Source: Eutreptiella sp. 'Long Island Sound 2002'
Taxonomy: Eukaryota > Euglenozoa > Euglenophyceae > Eutreptiales > Eutreptiaceae
NCBI GenBank assembly: GCA_964036045.1
Contig: OZ038391.1
Location: forward strand, 42,791,621-42,855,620
Direction: 5' to 3'
Length of the DNA: 64,000 nucleotides
A program made the position numbers and the translations under genes. Positions 24,001-34,567 of the stretch are shown in pieces; positions within the stretch are counted from its first letter, which is position 1; each line of letters opens with the position of its first letter. The notes beneath the pieces were generated by a model. That model had not been told where the DNA came from, did no database searches, and saw nothing but the letters and a program-made list of their open reading frames with translations.

Positions 24001-24415
24001 CTAGTTGTCATGCAACGCCCCTTCCGCACAGATGGGGTTGAGCCCATGACACCAATGACTAGTTCATTTGTCTGCTCTCAACAAAAATGCAAATGCAGAA
24101 GGCAAGTTGCCACGGACGCGACATACAAACTACACGCCAGCAAGTGCCCTGCACATGGTCCAAGGATACGTGCCCACACCAATCACGGAAGGGCTCAGTA
24201 GACCGATCTCTTACATGTCCTGTGTTGTGCGGACACAGCTTAGGTGGCAGCCCTATAGTGTGATTTCAAGCGCTATCCGTTGTGCTTCGGATTCATGTTT
24301 ATTGTCCAACTCCGACTTGGAGAAGCTTACTTGATACCCCCACGGTTTGACGGTCAAACCATCGCTATTGATTCATACCTTGCAAAGCACATTGTGGTCC
24401 CCGCGGAAATAAATT
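24001..24415 (+). repeat. Segment X of copy A, inverted relative to the RT
   Basis: This segment (24068-24334 as an ORF, starting SALNKNANAEGKLPRTRHTN) is the reverse complement of 36530-36900 in copy B, while the adjacent RT is in the same orientation in A and B. In copy C (40149-40345) X again reads in the same direction as the RT. Copy A therefore carries a local inversion of about 0.4 kb. X has no domain I recognise. Confidence 0.7.
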
Positions 24416-25699
24416 GTGTGTCCTGTGAGATCATGTTCTAGGGCGCTCAGAGCTGTCTTTGCGGCCTGCGCTCATTGGTATAAGCTGATGCCGTCTAGTT
24501 GTTGCACCAAGGCCAAACATTCTGGTTTGCAGGCTTGGCATCCAAGCTCGCAAACCTTGGGTCACTGCCGTGGCTTCCATGACGAATCTGCTGCGGCACT
24601 GTGCACGGATTCGCGCTCGCACGCAGTGTGATAATTGGCTTTCACACGTCGTAGCACCGCACCCAGGTTGCATTTGTAGTGTGTTGGTGTTGCAATCTCC
24701 GACTAGAAGGACGACCAAGGGCAATTAGAAGAGTAACCAAGGCCCGCGCAAAGGGAAGAAAAGATGATTGAACGCGAACAAAAGTGCCATGAGGAGCATG
24801 TTGTGCAATCGCTGGTCGGGGATTTCATGGCACCGCCACCGCCGTGCCTACAATTACCCCTTAAATTTGGAGCCGAATATGTTCCACTCCCCAGCCCGTA
24901 GCTCGATTAAACACACTCCACGAGTAGGAGTAGGAGAGATGCCAGGGGCTGCTTTTTTTTTTTAGAGGGCTGTTGACGAATTCCACCAAGTGAAACTTAT
25001 CTTCGTCTCGCTTAAAACCTTGTCATTGCTATTCACAACAAAAATGTGGCGTTGGCACCAAGCCAAGCCCTGGTTTCTTCTGGTCTCCTCACCTCTTGCT
25101 AGGGCAGCTTCACGCCACCTTGGCGTGCCAGGCGGTGAAGGGCGGGGTTGGGTAAGGGGGAGGGGGTGGGCCCCCTGCACCTTCGCAGCATCCGTTTGAA
25201 TCGCGTGCAAAAAAACAAGCCTATGATGGAGTGCAATAGGTCCACGAACAATCACCATGGAAAATCTAAGCCTCACCGTAACTCGGACTAACTGTGCAAA
25301 AGGTTTGTGCTTGAATATTCTATTCTTCAACATGAATGCAATCAGTTGTGCCGTCCTGGGTGGTCCGCCTAATCCCCAAAAATGAAAGAGGAGGACCCCG
25401 GTGCACACTTGGATATCAAAGCTGCGTTGCGCTATTCGAAGTGCTCTTCTTTCTCCAGAGCGGAGCTGGCACAGAATGTCAAAGCTAAGATTCTTTTCTA
25501 GGTGGACGTTTTGCCTTGATATAGGTTGAAGCGCTAGATGCTTGAGCGGCTCCATTGTGCGAAGATCGCGTAGTCGCTAGATTTGCGTGTGGCCACTTAT
25601 TCGCCGTCATTGCCGCCAAGTGTTCAATGCGGTTTTTGAAGGCGTGCATATTGCGTCGTTTCTTTTGACAAGTGTGCTACCTTCCAGCGCTGGAGCACT

Positions 25700-26596
25700 G
25701 CCACCCATCACGCCTTTTCAACCGGGATTGGGATGCCTCGCCGCCCTTGACTGGAATCCGCGTATATGAACGCTCTAGGTGGCGTCAGGGTAGTTGCAAC
25801 GCCATGCAGCTGCACCCCGCTACGCCGGACATGGAAGCATTGACGAGGCCTTTGACCGTTTGCTCTAGGTTTATATCCTTGGGCCAATCCACTTGCTGCA
25901 AGTTTGCCCTCCGCATGGTGAGCATCCCATCCATGATTCCTTACAACATGCGTAGGGTGATCATGTGTTGCGCCACTTTACACTTGAAGCTCTTTGGGTG
26001 CCGTTGGATATCCCTTTCGTCATCTCGGATTGTTGCCTGCACGGGAATGCTCTCGCCGCCTACTCTGCGCAATCGTGCCCTTTTACTATGTGGTCCTCTA
26101 GATGATTTGCCGTTGATGTCCTTCCTGTGCTCGCTTGGTTGCTCAGTGGGGCTGCTGCCGGGGGACAATGTGAAATTTGTCCGGGTTGGGTTTCTTGTTT
26201 TGGCGTTGGCCTTGGCTATGCATTCAGTGTCATTTTTCTGAACTCTAGATACTTCAGGCACAAGCACCTGGGTGTCGTCTACCACACTTGGTATTACCAC
26301 CGCTTCTGTCCTTGACAACATGTCCAACGGGACACAAACACAATGACGTTGTCATCAGTGGCCAAACACTCAAGTGTTTGGACCTTCTCAGGGGGTGTGG
26401 GCGGCTCTCCAAAGGCACCAGTGAGGCGCTGTACCTTATCGAAGTCAGCAATCTTGAATACCTCCAAGGTCCAAGGGGGAAATCCACCACCCATCACTTT
26501 ACCCCTCCACATTGTTGCAAAGAGGTTGCCCAAGCGAGGTAGCGCAGGGAGTCCATCACCCGATCCAAGCGCCGCCAACCTGTCCTCAGCTCCCAC
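25700..26596 (-). pseudogene. Unidentified protein of the repeat family, broken
   Basis: The minus strand reads as two protein-like blocks. ORF 26294-26596 contains LPALPRLGNLFATMWRGKV and EPPTPPEKVQTLECLA; it is longer (146 codons) in copy B at 39009-39449. ORF 25941-26327 contains SPTEQPSEHRKDINGKSSRG and IPVQATIRDDERDIQRHPK, then a TAA, then GIMDGMLTMRRANLQQVDW and a second stop. Both stops sit at the same places in every copy. The opposite-strand ORF (about 189-214 codons) is Cys/Leu/Ser-rich and looks like the shadow. Possibly a gag-like protein, but no family is recognised. Confidence 0.45.
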
Positions 26597-26838
26597 ACTA
26601 GCGGAGTGAAACTCACCGAACCATTGAAAGTCAATTGTGCAAAAGGAGTGCGCCAGATTGTCGTCGCTTGCGACTCAGGACAAATACATAGTAGACCGTA
26701 ATCGCCCGCTAACGTAAAACACGAGACGGAGGTGCGTATTTTGTCGTTTCAAACTAGAGGTTCAACCGTGTGATTAGCCATAGCACGCCATGTTGGATTT
26801 GGCAACGTCTCATGAGTGGCAGAACAATGTAGAATAGT

Positions 26839-27237
26839 CTACTTTATATGTTGGTCATGGTGCTGGTGGTGATGTGTGGTGCTGGTGGTGTTCAGATGGG
26901 GCATGGGCACAACTTGAGGAATTGGTGTTTCTTCACATATAAGGCGATTGCTTGGGGGGGTGATTCCATTATTGTCCCTAGGTATGTCGCACACCTCACA
27001 CGGGGCGCGTGCAGCACAAAATGGCTCCATAACCGCTTCTGATGTCGGAACCAATGCTTCCGATGAATCGGGGGATGTCGGAACCAGAGCCTCCAACTTA
27101 GGTTGCAAAATGTTGACCACCATCGGCCTTGGGGAAACGCTTCTGATGTCCGGAAGCAACCCACCTGTTGACCGGCAGATGATTTGAGCCGTTGCCGGCA
27201 ATGTTGCCAGCACAATTGGAATAATGTTTGTCACCAA
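26839..27237 (-). CDS. Pro/Thr-rich ORF of repeat family, copy A
   Basis: 132 codons, with the same length kept in copy B (39536-39934). It contains a doubled EALVPTS word, the segment ARAPCEVCDIPRDNNGITPP and a His-rich tail. Retention of the full frame in two copies that differ at many bases hints at a real ORF, although part of the tail overlaps a low-complexity GGTGCTGGTGGT tract. Unknown function. Confidence 0.35.
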   Translation of the reverse strand: MVTNIIPIVLATLPATAQIICRSTGGLLPDIRSVSPRPMVVNILQPKLEALVPTSPDSSEALVPTSEAVMEPFCAARAPCEVCDIPRDNNGITPPSNRLICEETPIPQVVPMPHLNTTSTTHHHQHHDQHIK

Positions 27238-27314
27238 GGATCACCCCACGTGCCAATTTTTTCGGTAGTAGATCAAAATTCCGCATGGTGTGTTTTGGCG
27301 CCATGTGATGGCGG

Positions 27315-28690
27315 TTGTTAGGTGGTTATTGTGAGTTTTCTTGCTTTATCCTTTTTAAAAAAAAACGAAAAACGCAAGCACACAGCCCACGCGTTAGTAG
27401 AAAAGTTCAGAAAAACTACCTATGCCTTAACGTTTTTGGGGGTTTTTTTTTCTACAATCAACGGACGTCGAACCAAATTCACGCGACCTGTGCCAAAAAA
27501 TTCAAGACGCCGCCTACACTTTTTTCCGAAATTGACCTACACTTTCCTTGGGGGAACGGGGTTGCGCACGACTTGTTCATTTCATCTTTTCATTCTATGG
27601 TGCTACAAGCCTTAAATACACTCACACCCGATATTTTGATTTGCATTTTTAGGGATACAACTTCCCCCATTGTTACTTTGATTGGGCTGGAAGATGTTGT
27701 TTTGAAGAGGGGCATGACCGTGTTGGTTCCATCGAAATCCTAGGGTTTATCGGGACTCTTTTGCCCCGCAGGACTTTGCGGAGGTTGCTCGCCTGGGTTC
27801 GATCCGAGATGTAGCCTCTAATGGCCTTGTGATGGCACGGGCTTTGAGACCTGACGGCGTGCTCAGCCCTTGCAAGGGTTCGGGTAAATCCAATGGTTAG
27901 TTAATGTTGATGCCCAAGAACGCCACAATGGCATCGAGGATTGTCCACTTGGTGAAATTGACCAAATGATATTCGCGGAAGCTGGCACGCTTTTGTTTGC
28001 ATTTTGTGCAGGCCGTGGTCTTTTTGCTTCAAATACATACTATGCAGCTGTGCACAGTTTCTGTTGGGGGCTAGCGACTATTTGAAAATTTTCTCCAATC
28101 CTTTTCTGCGCTCTATTGAGCGATTGCGGGTCCCTTCAAAAAAATGGGGATATCATTGTTGCATGTCACATCGATTTGACAAATGCCTTTCCGTCTTTGT
28201 TCCTTCGGTGCTACATTCGAGGGGCCCTTCGCGTGTTCATCGACGGCAACATCTATGGCCTCAGCTGTTTGCCGTTTGGCTGGTAATACTCAATCGTTAT
28301 ATGCCAAATAGTGCTAGGGTATATTGTAGCCTCCCTAGGCTTCCATGACGTGTTGGTCCTTTATTGCTTGGATGATCTTCTACTTTTGGGTGATGGCAGA
28401 GTAAGGGTTCGTGACACCATTGAGCGCTTTTGTGCGTTTTTCCGCGATGCTAGGGCGGTCATTAGTGCAAAGAGTGTCATGGAAGCAGTGTAGGAGATAG
28501 TTCGGTTGGGTCAATTCTTGGTCTTCCCGGGTGCTGCCTCGGGTGTCCGTGACAAGGGCGCGGGTCGGACTAATTTTGTTAGGATTTGGCTCTGTGTGGC
28601 GGTGTTGCCCATGACAAGATCGCGCGAAAGATGCTTGGGCAGTTTTCATCAGTTCCCAAGCCGTTAGTCCGTTATCTGCCCTTTTCTTAG
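27315..28690 (+). pseudogene. Second reverse transcriptase remnant (YR-retroelement type), copy A
   Basis: The plus strand shows, across several frames, IFRDTTSPIVTLIGLEDVVL near 27645, FAEAGTLLFAFCAGRGLFAS near 27970, then CHIDLTNAFPSLFLRCYIRG near 28165 with the first catalytic Asp. It continues with GLSCLPFGW near 28255 and VLVLYCLDDLLLLGDGRVRV near 28350-28405 with the second catalytic pair. The LPFGW and LDD context resembles the RT of the intact element at 62221-62440 more than the Penelope-like RT. Stops near 28283 and 28492 and frameshifts inactivate it. The inverse copy lies at 41640-42330. Confidence 0.65.
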
Positions 28691-28699
28691 GCGGCCCTT

Positions 28700-29230
28700 T
28701 ACGCACGTAGACTTCGTTGCTAAAAGGCACGATTCATGGCGATTTCAACATCCGTTTTTTGTCCCCCCAAAAAGCATGTCATTTTTTCGGCCAACCCCAC
28801 GTGGATTTTCATCGTGGGATACAACAACCTTGCCTTTTGTTGCTTTCAGAGGTGTACGTATACACCCCCTATTCCGGGCTGAAAATTGTATCATTTAAAA
28901 TTTTTGGGCACTGCAGTGCCCAAAAATTTGAAATGGCTTTTTTCAGTGGGTTCTTCAGTACACCTCTGTAGTCATCTCCACAGGTGATGTCATACTGCAG
29001 CAGCATGCATCAAAACTTGGCATACCCGTTATCCATGGGTCATCGCACCACGGTGTTATACTCGGAAGGCCACGTACCATGTACCTTGCCCAATCACTTC
29101 CATTCCTGTCCAAATGTGCACTTGAAAATGGACTTTCAGTACTTTTGGGCACTGCAGTGTCCAAAAAATTTAAAACTCCGTATTTCACTCCTATTGGTTC
29201 CCATTGCGTAACACGTGACAAAGGACGTAT
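28700..29230 (-). other. Possible minus-strand exon with palindrome-bearing intron
   Basis: Minus-strand ORF 28955-29221 contains WARYMVRGLPSITPWCDDPW and FDACCCSMTSPVEMTTEVY, which is protein-like. Near the Glu codon a GTGTACTG donor-like site is followed by an AT-rich stretch with the palindrome at 28906-28921. A second palindrome lies at 29147-29162 on the other side. The family is unrecognised and the exon limits are unproven. Confidence 0.3.
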
Positions 29231-29463
29231 GAATCATCGGACGTTGGTACTCATCCTCTGCTCATTGGAAATATATCGCCGGTTGTCTGACTGCCACCTT
29301 GGAGTGTACCCAGGCTTTGGAACGTTCCACGTCCATTGGGAGATACATTGTTTGGATCTTCGCTAGCTGCTTTTGGTCTATGCCGCATCAGGTTTGTTTT
29401 GTCATAGTGTCTCTGTTTTCTTTGTCTCATTACCTTTGCTGCCTGCGAACAGGACTTTTGTCC

Positions 29464-31191
29464 ATGGATGCGGCTCCCTTCCGGCAGTTCCTTAGTTCGA
29501 AGGTATATGCTTCAAAGGAGGATCTATCCGAGGCTGTGGGTGTGGATAAGGGTGCCGATGCGTTTTGTACGTGGGTGTTAGATCTCCGGTTGGAGTGGAG
29601 AAGTAGGCGGTCTGTTGGTGAATACATCCAACAAAGGGACAGGCGGACCGTTAATTGTCTGCCGGACCAATGGTTCCGTGTTGCTGAGCAAGAGATTTTT
29701 AATATATGGTCTGTTCTACACAAGAGGTGTCGTCCACGTGCCAAGAGGGCTGTAGGTGTTCAACCCAAGAGTTGTGTGCAACGTAGGTGTTTGGCTCACA
29801 TGGGTCAATGTTCTTACCATGTACCCTCCTTTGCAGTTCAAGGAGCAACTGCGTGCACCAGTCTTTGGGCAGACCTTGGAAGGTAAACCCGCTGTTCTAT
29901 GGTTTGATAATTTTTGTAGACGTAACTTCCGGCCTGTGCCTGGTAATGAGAACCGGTCCCTTAATTGTACAGCTGGTGCTGTCATACTCTTGAAACGACC
30001 TATCGACATTATGCCGTCTTTTCCTAGCCTCTCGGTCTTGCGGCAGAGGATTGGGTACACTGCAGACTTGTTGGTGCAGAGCCATAAAAACTTCATTGAT
30101 GGCTTGCAAGGGTTGATGGACGACCCCATCCGCCTTCAACATGTTCGTTGTCCCTTGGACATACGACGGGGTAATGTTACCAGCCCAGCTTGGACCCCCT
30201 TTTTTCTCACAGACCTAACTGTGTCCGCTACCCCCGACCTTGTCTCTATTATTCACGGGCTCCAGGAGGTGCAGCAGCACACACAGCACCGTCTTCCATT
30301 GTTGGTCGATGAAAATATTCACTACCGTGTCCTTAAGCTCGTTTTGTCGATGAAAATATTCACTATCGTGTCCTTAAGCTCGCTTACAGCATCAGCTATG
30401 CTCGGTACAACGTGCCCCTGTTCATTACACGTACCCCGGTAGTGTACGGCACTTGGCACCCATATAAATATTGTGTAACCCTGTGCTACAGAAGATTCTT
30501 CCCTTTATTTACCTATTTTTCCTATGGTTCACTCAATTTGGGCACTGCAGTGCCCAACTTTCCGAAACTCATCTATATGGAGCGTATGATTCTGGTGCTC
30601 TTGCACTTGGCCCATAAGTGGCGCCAACCTTTGGAACAGAAGTTACAGACTCTAAGGGGTTTGCACCGACTGGGTAACGCTAATCACAGCACACTTCTTA
30701 CACAGGTGCAAGGGGTGGTAACACTGCTGTATGGTTACATTCCAGCCTTGTTTATTATTGGGTCGCAAGTGAGGGATTGTCATTGGTCTGCACAGGGAGA
30801 GCAGCACGCTGCAGGGCCATTGTTGAGCCGTTGTCTACACGTCCTTCTGAGGCTCACCCTAGGTTATGAGGACAAGGTTGAATATGTGCGCACCATTGTT
30901 GTTGCTAGGCTGTTGTGGTCCCAGTGGTTTGCCCGCTTACCTGGGGTGGCACACAGTGAGGAACCGTGTGAGGCCCTGTTAAGCCGTGTTGTGCACTTAA
31001 TGTCACAACACCCTGGGAACTGTACGTTGCAACAGGTGCATGACCTGTTTATACTCACTCCCGTTGCAGACCAGACCCCAAAGGACCTGCAGTACGTTAA
31101 TGTTCCCAAGGGACTGCCACAACTGGTTGATCGTCGTTTCACCAGATTGATGGCGCGATTCGATGTTGGTGTTATACCCCCCCTGGTCTAG
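29464..31191 (+). pseudogene. Unrecognised large protein (possible transposase), frame broken by a 41-bp duplication
   Basis: Exon 29464-29751 starts MDAAPFRQFL. An intron at 29752-29836 (GTAGGT to TTGCAG, phase 0) leads to an exon from 29837. Conserved-looking text includes KPAVLWFDNFCRRNF, LLVDENIHYRVLKL, then VVYGTWHPYKYC and CYRRFFPLFTYF, followed by a long helical region. The order WFDN, DENIHYR, WHPYKY recalls transposon-encoded proteins of protists, but I cannot name a family. A 41-base tandem duplication at 30305-30386 shifts the frame; counting one copy only, the frame runs on to the TAG at 31189-31191. The same frame stays open past this stop into 31213-31599. Confidence 0.5.
30305..30386 (+). 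repeat. 41-bp tandem duplication inside the gene
   Basis: The text starting GTCGATGAAAATATTCACTA at 30305 is repeated at 30346 with one base changed. 41 is not a multiple of three, so it breaks the frame. The near identity means it is recent, or an assembly slip. Confidence 0.9.
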
Positions 31192-31239
31192 TCCAGTCAG
31201 AAGTCGAGTATCGTGCAAGACAGGTGGGATCCTGCCAAG

Positions 31240-31814
31240 ATGGATTTTCCTTGCGCACTAGATACGGTGCTCATTGCAGAGCATTACCGAGATCTATGTG
31301 CCAAGACATTGCAGACACTTGTTAAACCTGTTAAAGTTGATGCTGATGTGATGACAGAGCTGGGTAGACACGTGCCACAGCGTCCTCCAGGTGATATGGA
31401 CGCAACAGTAGCACAGGCACAGGACATGTTACGCGCATGTAATACACCAGACCGGTACAAGCGACGCCGGCCAGCACGCGCTTTTGCGCAAAGGGACCCC
31501 GCCCGGATACCCGCCCCCCCCAATGCTGATGGCGACAGTGACAGTGATGAGGACCCCCCCCCCCCCCTGCTGGTGGGGCAGCCGGAGATCCAGACCTGAG
31601 GGCTGCTGATTTTGTGGGTGATGATGGATGGGACCCGGACCCCCCCCCTCCAGAAGCAGTGTCTGTTCACAGTGATGATTCCGACGCCCCCGTGGCTGTC
31701 CTTTCGGAGCTGAATGAGTTTGACCCTCGATTTTTACCAGGTGCATCCGACTGTGATGCTATTTCTGCCATCTGTGTTCAATCGTCGAGCGCCGCCAATA
31801 GTCATCAACATTAG
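31240..31814 (+). CDS. Acidic, proline-rich ORF interrupted at a C14 run
   Basis: ATG 31240 begins MDFPCALDTVLIAEHYRDLC, in the same frame as the gene that stops at 31191, so it may be that gene's C-terminal part or a separate ORF. After DSDSDEDPPPP the frame enters a run of 14 C at 31554-31567. The coding-like frame then continues one register away (DFVGDDGWDPDPPPPEAVSV) to the TAG at 31812-31814. A change of run length by one or two bases would rejoin the halves. The tail is rich in Asp, Ser and Pro. No domain recognised. Confidence 0.45.
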
Positions 31815-31895
31815 AAGCCTGTAAATCAACAATTTGCAGCCCTGTGGCCTTTTGTAGTGTGTCGTGTGACCCTTTGTTAGCCCCTTTGCTAAGCT

Positions 31896-34567
31896 ATGCC
31901 TTCGGATACCGAACTGCCGGAAGGGGATGAGCAGCAGACCGCATCGCAAGCCGTTCACACAGCAGAGAAGACACGGGCGCAGTCAGGGCAGGCTCCAGTG
32001 AAGCGGACGGGGACAGACCGGGCAACGGAAACATTCCGGACAACGTGGATCAAAAAGGAGCTGGTCAAGATATAGCTGACCAAGATAAAGTTTGACACCG
32101 ACCTCACGCGTGGGCAGACCAGAGAGAGGGACGAGGACTCAGTACTATCGCGGATCGCAAGCCTGAGGACAAATCCACCCTGCCGGCCTATCTCAAACAT
32201 TCTCATATGGCGAAACGAAGGTACACTACCATCCTGTCACACACGCGTCGTAATTTTCACACAGTCTGGTCGTTTGGGCACTGCAGTGCCCATCTCGCTG
32301 ATATCCCCCATCTACCATCTCCCTGTGGTGCATTTTTCTATGAGCTGAAATTCCCTACTGCTTGGGCGGGGCTCATATCCTGACGGCACTCCAAAGACTT
32401 CACCGAGAATACCGTGAGAAGTCACGGGCACTGCCGGACTGGTTACAACACGTCTACTGCGAGGAGATCAGACACGACTCTCCTGTTGACATCAGAGAGA
32501 TTATTGGAGGCGATCACAATGCGGTACAACACTCAGTGAGCAAGCTGAGTATGGGACAAGTGGCCGCTCGAATTTGGACTGAAGTGCAGAAGGGCAAAGC
32601 GAAAGAGATGCTGCTGGTGGCTCTGCGGAAGTGTGGCCGGCTGGGCGAGAAAACATCTGTGGTATGAGAGATGCACGATGAGACCACCGTTGTCAGTCCT
32701 TTGCGTACCTGTGGCCTGTCCAACACTGCATCCCAGGAGTCAATCTGGAAAAATTGGAGACCGCTGGTCTCATTACTGCAGATATCTGGTGGCCGCGTGG
32801 CTAAGTTTTTTGACACCTTTGAGAAGACTGCCGGTGAAGGTATTATGTCCTCTGAGCACCTGTTTTCGTCGTCTTTTGGTGTTCATGGGAACTGCAGTGC
32901 CCAAATTCGATGCGACCCTAATTTTTGCACTGCAGTGCTCAACCCATACACTCTGCAGCCGTTGACGGGACTGCATGGCGACCAGATGGATGAAATACTG
33001 CTGTACATGGCTGGAGATGGGGCCAAGATCGCAGGACTACATGCCAAGGCCAGACTGTTGAAGCGGGACCGCCTGTGGGAGATGCTGTACCTTCACCCGG
33101 ACAACACGCTCATCCATCCTTCTGGACGTATGTTTATGGGGCGGCTGGGTCTGGCGCGATCGCTGTTGACCCCCCCCCCCCCCGAACCCACGACGTAAGG
33201 CTGTTTCGATCCCACTGGTACCAGTGGTCTCCTGTTCTAACACTGAACGTGCATGAAATGCAAAGAGTCCGCAAACTGCTTGCAAAGTCGCCGAGGGCCG
33301 CCAAATTGTCACTGGGGAAATGGACCTGGAGTGCCGAAAATCCCTTACCAAGCTGGGACACCATCCAGAAAGCACCGATGTGGCAGGATGAGGAATGGGC
33401 TAACGTGAGGATTGCGCTGGCGAGGCCTGTCAAGGAAACTGCAGCGACAACGACTGATGGGGAGAAATCAACAACTATCTGGCTCAACAAGCCGCAGGAT
33501 GGGACTGAAGCAACCGGAGCTCGGGCAGAGGCAATTGCGTTGGTTCCTGGCAAGGCCATCCCGTATACGATTGCATTGAGGGAGTACAAAGCGGTATGCA
33601 ACCATTAGGCATAAGAAACGGATCGATTTCGCATTGCTGGTCACTTTAGGCACTGCAGTGCCCATCTGTAATGAAATGTGCTTTTGACAACAGGTCTTCC
33701 TTGAGTGTACGAAGGAACAAATGGACGATATCCATCCCCTAGTGCTGAAGGTTGCTGCGAAGTTGGTACCTGTCGCTATTGGTGGAATGGCGGTCGATGT
33801 TAAGTTCCTGGTTAATCAATTGCACGACTCTGAGGAGTGTGGAGGCTCGCAGTATATTATGACCTCTTTTTTTGATCAGGCAGTTGGTCACCCGACCTAT
33901 CGGTTCGAGGAGAGGACTATTTGCTTCTGTGTCCCCGACAAGTTTAGGGTGAAGGTCCCGAATATTTTCATTTGCGATCAGGGTGCATACGGCAGCACCA
34001 TTGGTCTGGCAGCGGCTGGTTGGCTCCTGCGTGTGCTTGGTATTCTTCCCCGACGCGACAGACAGTCCGAGGATGAAGTCTGGCTCCTGCTTTTGACAGC
34101 ATCGGCTGTATTGCCACCACAGCTCCTGTCCTGCCTTCCTGAGTCCCCCCTGTCTGGCAGCTTGCTTCACTGGGCGCCAGGGTTTGTTTAACGAATTCTG
34201 TGAACAGCTAGCGGCGTATGTGCAGGAGATGGACTGTGTCTACTTGGTTAACTGGGACGCTTGGATGCCAAGGATTAGGGACTGTATGCCAGTTGTGGTG
34301 CAGCGGCTTGGGGAAGGGGAAGATGAGGAGGGGGGGGACGATGTGGAGGAAGCGGAGGATGACGAGGTCGTGCTAGTCGGAGGTGGTGACAGCAAGAAGA
34401 GGAGCACCCCCAGCAAGAAGAAGCCGTCCTCCGACGACAGTGGGGATGAGGTTGATGATCCCCCCAAAAGGCCAGCCAAAAGGGCCAAGGACAGTACCCC
34501 CCTCAATATGTTTCACGCCAAAGTAGGTCAGGCCAAGGGTAAGAAGGCTCCACCAAAGAAGAATTAG
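31896..34567 (+). CDS. Unrecognised spliced gene with lysine-rich C-terminus
   Basis: Exons inferred from phase-consistent GT-AG pairs: 31896-32220, 32345-32661, 32737-32839, 32936-33593, 33694-34107 and 34181-34567. Introns are 124, 75, 96, 100 and 73 bases, starting GTACAC, GTATGA, GTATTA, GTATGC and GTATTG. Protein landmarks are LQRLHREYREKSRALPDWL, DQMDEILLYMAGDGAKIAGL, HWYQWSPVLTLNVHEMQRV, FKVPNIFICDQ-like text near 33950, and a basic tail SKKRSTPSKKKPSSDDSGD ending at TAG 34565-34567. Two faults remain: an in-frame TAG at 32073-32075 in the first exon, and a run of 14 C at 33170-33183 where the frame changes. No known domain. The tail suggests nuclear or DNA-binding function (inference). 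Confidence 0.5.

Larger units (their letters stand above)
24416..27304. repeat. Core of repeat copy A
   Basis: This block corresponds to 36950-40001 in copy B and, in part, to each unit of the array at 43231-56118. Landmarks are GCTGATGCCGTCTAGTTGTTG near 24486, a poly-T stretch near 24952, the G-rich GGCGGGGTTGGGTAAGGGGG near 25140, and the minus-strand ORFs listed separately. A plus-strand frame near 24760-24900 encodes a charged segment (EREQKCHEEHVVQSLVGDF) shared with copies at 37290-37425 and 57120-57253. Confidence 0.8.

Noticed and set aside
27780-27800. tRNA-like T-arm word GGGTTCGATCC
   Set aside because: No pairing T-stem and no acceptor or anticodon stems; the same word sits in a protein-like frame of the repeat (copy at 42425).
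31189-32075. Reassigned TAG codon, from in-frame TAGs at 31189 and 32073
   Set aside because: The same gene appears to end with TAG at 34565, and other frames end normally with TGA, TAA or TAG; decay or error is simpler.
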